Shown here in pieces: positions 50,840-60,310 of a stretch of DNA of 64,000 nt. The notes under the pieces were generated by a model, which was given only the letters and a program-made list of their open reading frames with translations, was not told where the DNA came from and ran no database searches. Source of the stretch: Mycteria americana (lineage: Eukaryota > Chordata > Aves > Ciconiiformes > Ciconiidae); the NCBI RefSeq assembly GCF_035582795.1, contig NC_134390.1, positions 1,193,560-1,257,559 on the forward strand, given 5' to 3'. The position numbers were made by a program, and so were the translations under genes. Each line of letters opens with the position of its first letter. Position 1 is the stretch's first letter.

Positions 50840-53800
50840 CTGCTCCCCTGAGAAGTTGTAGAGGGACTTCATGTTGGTGCCGTTGAGGATGGTGACCTGG
50901 GGACACGGGGACAGGGGGGACCCTGCGGCAGCGGCCAGGGAACCCCGGCAGCCGGGGCCCCCCCCGGTGCCCCCCCGCGTCCTCCCGTCCCCTGTCCCCG
51001 CGTCCCCTGTCCCCCGTCCCCGCAGCCTTACGTAGCCATAGGTGAGGTTGCCCTTGGGGACGCCGGCCACGAAGTCTGCAAGGGACAAAGTGACCCTGTC
51101 AGGGGCAGGGGGGGGGGGTGTCCGGGTGGGGGGGCTGTGACCGCCCCCCCCATGTCACCCCCTCGGCACCCTGGTGGCACCCACCTTGTATCATGTCCCC
51201 GCTGAACTCACCGACCGCCACCGAGTAGCCTGGGGGGGGGGGGGGAGAGGTGTCACCTGCGTTGTCACCCATGCCACCGATGCCACCCTGCCCCGTGTCC
51301 CCATGTCCCTGTGCCTCTTGTGCCCGTGTCCCCACACCCCCGTGCCCTGTCCCCTGTCCCCATCCCTCCTCCATGCCCTCGTGTCCCCATGCCCCTGCGA
51401 CCCGTTCCCCCATCCCCATGTCCCCCATGTCCCCGTGTCTCCCTGTGCCCCTGTCCTGCGTCCCCATGCCCGTGTCCCCATGTCCCCATGTCCCCATGCC
51501 CATCCCTCTCTCCCCTGTCCCCATACCCTGTGTCCCCATGCCCGTGTCCCCGTGTCCCCATGTCCCCATCCCCATCCCTCTCTCCCCTGTCCCCATACCC
51601 TGTGTCCCCATGCCCGTGTCCCCATGTCCCCATGCCCATCCCTCTCTCCCCTGTCCCCATACCCTGTGTCCCTGCGCCCCTGTCCCTGTCTCCTATGTCC
51701 TCATGCCCCGTGTCCCTGTCCCACCCTGTCCCCCACTCCCCATGCCCCAAGTGTCCCCATGCCACTGCCTCCTGTGTCCTCATGTCCCCCGTCTCCTCAT
51801 GCCCCTGTCTCCTCTGTCCCTTCTGTCCCCATGCCCCTGTCCCTGTCTCCTCTGTCCCCATGTCCGTTCCCTGTCCTCCCGTGTTCCCCATTCCCCCATG
51901 TGCTCTCTGTCCCCATGTCCCCATGCCCCTGTCCCCATGCCTCTGACCCTCTCCTCCCATGTCCCCAGGCCCCTGTACAACCATGTCCCCCATGTCCCAT
52001 GTCCCCTGTGTCCTCATGTCCCCCATGCCCCTGTCCCTCCATGCCCCATGTTCCTGTCCCCAGTGTCCTCATGTCCCCCGTGTCCCCATGCCCGTCTCCT
52101 GTGTCATGTCCCCATGCTCCTGTTCCTCATGTCCCCCACGTCCCCATACCCCTGTCCCCCCACGTCCCTCATGTCCCCATTCCCCATCTCCCGTGTCCTC
52201 ATGTCCCCCATGCCCCTGTCCCTCCATGCCCCATGTCCCCATCCCCAGTGTCCTCATGCCCCCATGCCCATGTCCCCCATGCCCCTCCATGCCCCATGTC
52301 CCTGTCCCCAGTGTCCTCATGTCCCCCACGTCCCCATGCCCGTCTCCTGTGTCATGTCCCCATGCTCCTGTTCCTCATGTCCCCCACGTCCCCATGCCTG
52401 TGTCCCCCATGCCCCATGTTCCTGTCCCCCATGTCCCCATGCCCGTCTCCTGTGTCATGTCCCCATGCTTCTGTGTCCTCATGTCCCCCACGTCCCCATG
52501 CCCGTGTCCCCCATGCCCCATGTTCCTGTCCCCCATGTCCCCATGCCCATCTCCTCTGTCATGTCCCCATGCTCCTGTGTCCTCATGTCCCCCACGTCCC
52601 CATGCCCATGTCCCCATGTCCCTCATGTCCCCATGCCCGTGTCCCCCATGCCCCATGTCCCCATGTTCCTGTCCCCCATGTCCCCATGCCCGTCTCCTGT
52701 GTCGTGTCCCCATGCTCCTGTGTCCTCATGTCCCCCACGTCCCCATGCCCACGTCCCCATGTCCCTCATGTCCCCATGCCCGTGTCCCCCATGCCCCATG
52801 TTCCTGTCCCCCATGTCCCCATGCCCATCTCCTCTGTCATGTCCCCATGCTCCTGTGTCCTCATGTCCCCCACGTCCCCATGCCCACGTCCCCATGTCCC
52901 TCATGTCCCCATGCCCGTGTCCCCCATGCCCCATGTTCCTGTCCCCCATGTCCCCATGCCCATCTCCTCTGTCATGTCCCCATGCTCCTGTGTCCTCATG
53001 TCCCCCACGTCCCCATGCCCACGTCCCCATGTCCCTCATGTCCCCATGCCCGTGTCCCCCATGCCCCATGTTGCTGTCCCCCATGTCCCCATGCCCATCT
53101 CCTCTGTCATGTCCCCATGCTCCTGTGTCCTCATGTCCCCCACATCCCCGTGCCCGTGTCCCCATGTCCCTCATGTCCCCACGCCCGTGTCCCCACGCCC
53201 CCCCGTCCCCTGTCCCCAGGCAGACCCATGTAGCTGTCATCGTAGGTGGGGGCCGCCTGGCGCGTCTGGAGCTGCCCGGCCACCTCCTGGATGAAGTACT
53301 CGGGGTAGCTGGACGCCGCGATCTGCTCCTGCGTCGCCGACATCACCTGCCCTGGGGACACGGGCGGCCCCTCAGCACCCAGGGGTGCTGCGCACCGCGC
53401 CGGGGCGGGGGCCGGGGGGGCAGGGGCAGGCAGGGGAGTTTAGGGACAAATCAGGGGAGTTTAGGGACAATCAGGGGAGTTTAGGGACAAATCAGGGGAG
53501 TTTAGGGACAGGCAGGGACAGGCAAGGGAGTTTAGGGACAAATCAGGGGAGTTTAGGGATAATCAGGGGAGTTTAGGGACAAATCAGGGGAGTTTAGGGA
53601 CAATCAGGGGAGTTTAGGGACAAATCAGGGGAGTTTAGGGACAATCAGGGGAGTTTAGGGACAGGCAGGGACAGGCAGGGACAGGCAGGGACAGGCAGGG
53701 GCTGGGGTCTCACCTTGCCAGAAGTAGCTGCCGGGCCCCCCCACGAGCACCCGTCCCGTCTGCAGGGAGACCAGGGGGGCCCCCCTCAGCCTGGGGCACC

Positions 53801-56800
53801 CGCCAGGATCCCCTGCATCCCCTATATGCCCCCAGACCCCTATATACCCCCCCCACCCCCACATACCCCCCTGCGACCCCCAATATAGCCCCCATACCCC
53901 ATTACCCCCACGTACCCCTGCCCCCCCATGCCCCCCAACCCTCACCCCCCCCCGCCCTACGGGTCCTGGCCCCCCCCATCCCCGTGATACCCCCCATGAC
54001 CCCTCATATCCCCCATGCTCCCCTGGGCCCCCCCGTGCCCCCCATGCCCCCACCTGGGTGAACTCGGCGCTGAAGCCCCCCTGGCAGTAGCCCTGCCCGG
54101 CCGCAGAGTTCAGGTCTGTGGGGAGAGAGGGGGTGGCGGTTGGGGGGGCTGGGGGGGCCCATGGGTGCTGGCTGGGGGGCTATGGGGGTGTCAGCCCCCA
54201 GGGTGCAGGGCTAGGGATGCCCAGGGTCCCATGGGTGCCGGCTGGGGGGGCTATGGGGGTGACACCCCAGCGGTGCCAGGCAGGGGGGATGCCTGGGGGG
54301 GTCCCTGGGTGCCAGGCAGGGTCCGGGGGGGGTCACCCTGAGGGTGCTGGGCATGGGGGGGGGGGGGGTGACGCCCAGGGACCCAGGGGTGCCAGGCAGG
54401 GGGTTCTGGGGGTGTCACCCGTGGGTACCAGGCAGGGGGGGATGCCCAGTGGTGCCACCCACGGGTGCCAGGCTGGGGGGTGCCTGGAGGCTGCCTGGGG
54501 GTCTGGGGGGGCGCGGGGGGGGCGCGGGGGGGGTCCCACCTGAGCGGCAGGGCGCGTACTCCACGAACTTGGAGAAGTTGCCGATGGAGAGGAAGCAAGT
54601 GCCCACCGGCTCCCGGCCCCCCCCCTCCTCCTTGGGGGGGCTCCAGCTGTACAGTGGGGCACAGGCCTGGGGGGGCAAGGGGGGGGGGAGGGTGGCTGTC
54701 GGTGGGGGGGGCACAGGGGGTCCGCATATAGACGGACCCCTGCCTCCTGCTCCCACCGTGCCCCCTCTCACCCCCCTCGGTGCCCCCCCTGCCCCCTTGG
54801 TGCCCCCCCCCGTGCCCCCCCCGCCCCCCGTACCAGGATGGAGGCGTTGTGGGCCCGCACAGTGGCCCCGAACCACTGCAGGGACTTGAACTCGACGGGG
54901 TCGGGGGTCTCGGTGCTGTTGCCCCCGAAGTCGTGGGTACGGGTCCCTGCGGGGGCGGGGGGTAAGGGTCAAGCCCGGCACCCGCTGCCGCAGCACCCAT
55001 GGGACCCCCGCCCCAGCACCCGCTGCTCCCCCCAGATTTATCATTAACCAGGCGGTGACAAGGTGACAAGAGCCCGGCCGCGGTGCCAAGGCCACGGGGG
55101 GGGGGGGGGGACGTGGCTGTGGGGGGTGATGACGTGGGGCTGGGCTGGGGGGGGGTGTTGGAGGGGCCGTCGGGGGGCTACTGGGTGCCGTGGGTGCTGG
55201 GGACTGTGTCCCTGTCCCCGGCCATGCCCACCCCTGTCCCCGCGCAGTGCCTGTCCCCGGGCCTGGCTGTGCCCTGTCCCCACGCCCAGGGGGTCCCATC
55301 CCCACCCATGTCCTTGTCCCTGTCCCCTACCCGTGTCCCCACCCTGTCCCCATGCCTGGGGGGTCCTGTCCCCACCCGTGTCCCCATCCCCGTCCCCCAT
55401 CTGTGTCCCCATCCCTGTCCTCACGCCCAGGGGGTCCCATCCCCACCCATGTCCTTGTCCCTGTCCCCCACCCATGTCCCCACCCTGTCCCCACACCCGG
55501 GGGGGCCTGTCCCCACCCGTGTCCCCCTCCCCTTACCGATGTGGTCGAAGTCGATGGGGGTGCAGTCGTCACCGGGGGGCCAGGGGCAGTGGTAGACGGC
55601 CCCCCCCTGGGTGACATTGGGCTGGCTCGTGTTGGCCTTGGGGGCACCCACCAGGATGCTGACACTGGGGGGGGGGGGGCATGGGGACACGGTAGCCGTC
55701 ACCCACGGGACACCCGGGGGCTCGCAGAGGGTGGAGGGGATCCAGGAGCCCTGGCGTGGGGGTGTCCTGGGGGGAGGGAAACCTCTGCCCACCCCCGGCG
55801 TCCCACGGGCCCCTCTGACTCAGCCCACGGGGCCGGGCCTGGGTGACCCCTTCCGGCTCCGTGGGAGAGGAAGCACCGTAACCACCCACGCCCGGGGGGG
55901 GGGGGTGGCCACCCACCATGGGGGGGGGAGCTGGGGGCACCCAGGGGCACCCAGGTGCCCCCGGCCCCTCTGTGTCCCCCATCCCCCGGGTCCCGGGTGG
56001 GGGGGACACACGGGGGGTGTCCCCCAGTTTGCCCCCGGATGCCTGGGTCCCCCCCGGGTGCGGGTCACGCGTGGGCGGGGGGGGGGGGGTGCAGGGCCGT
56101 GCCCGGACGCCTGGGTCCCCCCCGAGCCCCCGCCGCCCCCCGGGGGCAGCTCCCGGCTCCGGTTACAGGAAACGCTCCGGCCGGGGGCAACGGGGCCCCG
56201 GGACCCCCGGCGGGGGCCGGGGCGGGGAGGGGGGGGGGAAAACCGGGACCGGGGCTCAGCCCCCCGCCCGGTGCCCTCAGCCCCGCCGGAGACCCCCGGG
56301 GCCGGACCGTTCCCGGTTCCCGTTACCCCACCCCGGTCCCCGGGACCGCCCCGTTCCCTGTTCCCCGTTCCCGTTTCCCATTCTCGGCCCCGGTTCCCGT
56401 TGCCGTTGCCGTTCCCCCGCCCCGCTCTCCGTTCCCGTTACCCGCTCCCGGTCCCGGTCCCCACCGCCCCGCTCCCCGCCCCCGCCCCGCTCCCGGGGCC
56501 GCTCCCCATCCCGCCGGGCCGGTCCCGGTCCCGCCCGCTCCCCATCCCGCTCCCTCCTGCCCGGGCTCCCTCCCGCTCCCGCTCCCCGTCCCCGCCCGGT
56601 GCCCGGTGCCCGGTGCCCGGGGGCCGGTGCCCGTCCCCTTCCCAGTTCCCGGCGCCGCTCCCGGTGCCCGGACCCGTCCCGGTGCCGCTCCCGCTCCCGC
56701 CCCGTCCCGTCCGGGTGCGGCTCCGGAGCCGCTCCCGGTGCCGGTGCCGTTCCCGTTCCCGGTGCCGGTGCCGTTCCCGGTACCTGCGGGGCCGGGGCAG

Positions 56801-57022
56801 GTAAAAGTCCAACGCGAAGCCGAAGAGGGACCCGGGGGCCCCGCGGAAGGCGACGGGCCGCGACGCCTCCAGGTTGAAGGCAGCGACGGGCAGCGACGGC
56901 AGCAGCAGCGGCAGCAGCACCGGCAGCAGCGCCCGGGGCCGGGGCCGGGGCCGGGGCCGGGGCCGGGGCCGGGGCCGGGGGCGGCGCGGGGGGGCCGGGG
57001 CCGGGGCCGGGGCCGGGGCCAT
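50840..57022 (-). CDS. ITGA5: Integrin alpha-5, N-terminal 329 residues only
   Basis: Alpha chain of the alpha5-beta1 fibronectin receptor. Minus-strand coding exons: 56784-57022, 55537-55664, 54834-54946, 54540-54666, 54054-54115, 53714-53759, 53226-53351, 51185-51229, 51032-51075, 50840-50896; phases agree and the sum is exactly 329 codons. The signal peptide has an Arg/Pro-rich start (CCCCGG repeats) and core [16 protein letters not shown]. Mature start [20 protein letters not shown] matches human FNLDAEAPAVLSGPPGSFF. Beta-propeller FG-GAP segments follow: [127 protein letters not shown] and the gene order point to ITGA5 rather than ITGAV or ITGA8. The next expected segment (MASYFGYAVAATD in human) and everything after it, including the transmembrane helix, are not in the window. 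One donor (after exon 53226-53351) is a weak GTCTGC. Confidence 0.95.
51290..53215. repeat. CCCATGTCCCC minisatellite in ITGA5 intron
   Basis: About 1.9 kb of CATGTCCCCATGCCCGTGTC and CCCATGCCCCATGTTCCTGT units. The part 52380-53110 is a higher-order array of near-identical 180-bp blocks containing TCTCCTCTGTCATGTCCCCA and TGCTCCTGTGTCCTCATGTC. It separates ITGA5 coding exons 7 and 8. Confidence 0.95.
53440..53700. repeat. AGGGGAGTTTAGGGACAAATC repeat in ITGA5 intron
   Basis: About eleven copies of a 20-21 bp unit, broken by GGGACAGGCA repeats near 53510 and at the right end. Copies are nearly identical. Confidence 0.95.
55190..55530. repeat. CCCTGTCCCCACCC repeat in ITGA5 intron 2
   Basis: Roughly 100-bp blocks of GGGGGTCCCATCCCCACCCA, TGTCCTTGTCCCTGTCCCC and CCGTGTCCCCACCCTGTCCC ending right at the exon 2 donor. 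Confidence 0.85.
56330..56775. repeat. CCGTTCCC/CCGCTCCC short repeats in ITGA5 intron 1
   Basis: Dense degenerate 6-12 bp units (CCCGTTCCCGTT, CCGCTCCCGG, GTGCCGTTCCCGGTGCCGG) from near the exon 1 donor leftward. CpG-rich, continuous with the promoter CpG island of ITGA5. Confidence 0.8.
56934..57020. repeat. ITGA5: GGGGCC hexanucleotide repeat inside ITGA5 coding exon 1
   Basis: Plus strand reads (GGGGCC)n at about 56934-56980 (about eight units) and again at about 56993-57020 (about four), interrupted by GGGGGCGGCGCGGGG. On the coding strand this is (CCCCGG)n, translated as Pro-Ala then Pro-Arg dipeptides directly after the start Met. Confidence 0.9.
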
Positions 57023-57190
57023 GGCGGAGCGGGGCTGGCCGGGCTCGGCGCTGCCTCCCGCTCCCGAGTCCCCTCGGAAAGTGCCCGGGGGGGCCCGGCC
57101 CGCCCCGCCCCGCCGTGACTCACCGGGGAGGAGCCAGAGCCCCGCCGGGCACCGGCACCGGCACCGCACCGGGCCGGGCCGGGGGAGCCG
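57023..57190 (-). promoter_or_regulatory. ITGA5: Probable ITGA5 core promoter / 5' UTR
   Basis: CpG-rich, repeat-free block just upstream of the ITGA5 ATG on the minus strand, with no TATA box but a TGAGTCA (AP-1 type) near 57115-57122. Assigned by position. Confidence 0.5.
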
Positions 57191-58420
57191 GGGGCACCGG
57201 GACATCCCGGGGGGAGGGGGACATGAGGGACCGGGACACCCCTGGGGCACCGGGACATCCCGGGGGGAGGGGGACATGAGGGACCGGGACACCCCTGGGG
57301 CACCGGGACACTTTGGACAGACCGGGACATCAGGGACTGGGACATGCCGGGGGCACCGGGACACCCCGAGGGCACTGGGACATCAGGGGCTGGGACACCC
57401 AAGGGACACCCGGACACCCTGGGACACCTGGACATCGGGGATGGGGACACCCTAGGGGCACCGGGACACCCCAGGGGCACTGGGACATCAGGGACGGGGA
57501 CACCCCGGGGCACCGGGATACCCCAAAGGCACCGGGACACCGGGACAGGGACACCCGAGGGACACCGGGACACTGGGTCCTGGGGACCAGATTACCTGGG
57601 GGGCACCAGGACACCGGGAACAGGGACACTGGGCACCGGGATACCCAAGGGGGACAGGGACACTGAGAACAGGGACACTGGGGGGACACTGCGGGGACCA
57701 GGACACTGGGAACAGGGACACTGGGGGGACACTGGTGGGACCAGGACACCAGGAATCGGGACACCTGAGGGGACCTGGACACTGGGAACAGGGACACCGG
57801 GGACCAGGACATTTGAGGGGGACTGGGACAGTGGGGAGGACTGGGACACCAGGAACTGGGACACTGGGGACACACCGGGGGGAATGGGACACTGTGGGGA
57901 CACCGAGAGACCAGGGGAGACCGGGGCCTGGGTGGCAACGGGACACTGGGGACTGGGACACTGCCGGGGGGGGGGGGGGGGGGAACTGGGACACTGCAGG
58001 GAGGGTGAGGGGACACAGGACACCAGTGAGGGAACAGGGACAGAGGGGATGAGACCCCCGGTGACACGGTGGGCAGGACACTGGAGGGTACCGGGACAAT
58101 GGGGGGACGAGGGGACACGGGGGACATGGGGGGAGCAGGACAGCAGGGCATGCTGGGACACTGCGGGTACTGGGACACTGAGGGGACACTGGGACACAGG
58201 ACACTGGGAGTACTGGGACACTGAGAGGACAAAGGGACACAGGACACCACGAGGGGACCCCGGTGGGACAGGTACAGGGGGACACGGGGGGACACGTGAG
58301 GGACATGGGGGGACACGTGAGGGACACAGGACACCAGTGGGACATGGGAGGGGAACAAGACACCGGGGAGGACAAGACACGGGGGCCGGGAGCGGGACAG
58401 GGCCGGGGGGGACGCAGGGC
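57191..58420. repeat. GGGACACCGGGACAT minisatellite upstream of ITGA5
   Basis: Units GGGGCACCGGGACACCCC, AGGGACTGGGACAT and GGGAACAGGGACACTGGGGG, 15-25 bp, grading from CCGGG-rich on the left to ACTGGG-rich on the right. Quadruplex-prone. Confidence 0.9.
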
Positions 58421-59690
58421 TGGGGACAGCGGCAGGGAGGAAGGGGACAGTGGCAGGGAGGAAGGGGACACGGGGCGGGGGGCCGGGGGGCCGGATCCGG
58501 CTGCCACTTCCTGGAAGGAAACAGCGGAAACAGAGCCGGAGCTGGAGCCGTTCCCACGCGGCTGCGCGGGGGGGCCGGGACCCCCCCCCGGGGGGACACG
58601 AGGGGACACGGGGGGGGCACGCCAGCACGCCGGGACCCTGCCCCGGTGCGGGGCCGGCGTGCGAGGGCGTGCGAAGGGCGGCGGTGCCCCCCACGTGCTC
58701 CCCACGGCGCCTTCGCTGCCGCCACGCGAGCGTGCAAACGGTGCAGGCGCAGGGTCTCGCTCCGCACGAGCGTGCAAGCGGTGCACGCTCAGTGTCCCCC
58801 CCCCCCGCCCCCCCCCCCCCCTCCGCAAGCGTGCGAGCACCGCACGCCCGCCGTCTCCCACCGCGCGAGCGTGCAACCGGGGCGCGCTCGGCCTCTCCCT
58901 CCACCCGCGGGCGCGAACGCCGCACGCTCGCTGCGCCCCTCCGCGCGTGCGAACGCTGCCCACCCCTTCCACGTGCAAAGGGTGGGGGGACACCCCCAGC
59001 ACCTCCCCAAAAAAGGCCGCCGTGCGAGGCGGGTGCCCGGGCGTGCGAGGGGCCGGGGGGTGTGAGCGGGGGGCCGGGGCCTCGCACGCCTGCCGTGGGG
59101 CCGGCCGCATTCCTGCGCTGCTGATGCAATGGCGCCTGCCGCAGCCGGGCCGGGGGCTCGGGGGGCTTGGGGGGGCCCAGGCGGCCGAGGCCTCCCCCGC
59201 CCCCCCCCCCCACCCGGGCCTGGACACCCGAGGCCTCTGCCCGGCACCCTGCCATGGGTGCTCCCCCACCGCTTCCACCCCCCCCTCCCCGCCCCCCCCC
59301 CCCCCCCTCCCCGCCAGGGGTGGGTGGGGAAGCGTGGGAGCTCGCACACGCGTGTGGGTGCAGGGGTGCGTGTGCCCCCCGTGGGCACGGTGCCCGTGGG
59401 GACAATGGGGACGTTTCCGCGGCCGGGGGGGAAGTGACGGGCGGGCGGTGAACAATGGTGCTGGCGCCGGGGCCCTTCCTGCCCTCGCACGGCCTCGCAC
59501 GGCCGGCGCGGCGCTGGCACACGCGTGTGCCCCGACACCGTCCCCCGTGCACATGTGCGTCCCGACGCTGTTCCCTTGCGCGCACCCGCCCCAGGTCCCA
59601 TCCCCACGTCCCCGTGTCCCCGGGCTGCCCACTCGTGCCTCAGTTTCCCCCACTGGGCATGGGGGAGCCTGATCCGGGGCCACCTCCATT
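58421..59690. other. Gene-free CpG-rich DNA with GCGTGC repeats
   Basis: About 58630-59010 carries some six degenerate 60-70 bp copies of GCGAGCGTGCAAACGGTGCA followed by CGCTC and CGTCTCC elements. The rest is unique CpG-rich sequence. No protein match was found in the many open frames. Confidence 0.5.
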
Positions 59691-60095
59691 CCCATGGGTG
59701 CTGTCCCTGTGACCTCCGTCCCAGGGACACCCCACGGGTGCCGTCCCCACGGTCTCCATCCCCAAGGACACCCCATGGGTGCCATCCCCACGGTCTCCAT
59801 CCCCAAGGACACCCCACGGGTGCCGTCCCCATGGTCTCCGTCCCCAAGGACACCCCATGGGTGCCATCCCCACGGTCTCCATCCCCAAGGACACCCCACG
59901 GGTGCCGTCCCCATGGTCTCCATCCCTGGGACACCCCATGGGTGCCGTCCCCACGGTCTCCATCCCCAAGGACACCCCACGGGTGCCGTCCCCATGGCCT
60001 CCATCCCCGGGACACCCCACGGGTGCCATCCCCACGGTCTCCATCCCTGGGACACCCCATGGGTGCCGTCCCCACGGTCTCCATCCCAGGGACAC
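59690..60095. repeat. 42-bp minisatellite
   Basis: About nine near-identical copies of a unit: GGTGCCGTCCCCACGGTCTC then CATCCCCAAGGACACCCCACG. Period 42 gives clean open frames in several phases, which are artefacts. Confidence 0.95.
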
Positions 60096-60159
60096 CCCCC
60101 ATCCCCCAGCCCCACCCTGGGTGGGGGGTGCCGGGGCGGGGGTCAGGGCTCGGGTGCTC

Positions 60160-60310
60160 CCGGCTAAGTATAGCCAGTGCCGGTGCCGGGGAGCGTCCCT
60201 GAGTCACCGCGGGGGCCGGGGGGGCCCGGGCCTGACTCACCGCCGCCGCCAGCCCCTATATAGCCTGGGCCGACAGCGGGGCCACGTCACCCCCGGCCCC
60301 CCCGGCCGGG
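60160..60310. promoter_or_regulatory. TATA box with two AP-1/NF-E2-type sites
   Basis: Two TGA(G/C)TCAC sites (CTGAGTCACC near 60199 and CTGACTCACC near 60233) and a TATA box (CCCTATATAGCC near 60256), then CCACGTCACCCC (CRE-like, near 60280). The arrangement could drive a transcript in either direction, but no exon could be recognised downstream on either strand. It may be a distal ITGA5 promoter or enhancer, or the promoter of an unseen gene. Confidence 0.4.

Noticed and set aside
51174-53484. Open frames of 700 codons and more in the ITGA5 intron
   Set aside because: They are translations of the CCCATGTCCCC array (Pro-Cys-Pro-His repeats) and start or end at real ITGA5 exons on the opposite strand.
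56934-57020. Disease-type GGGGCC expansion
   Set aside because: About a dozen interrupted units is short; there is no evidence of expansion, so only the resemblance is reported.
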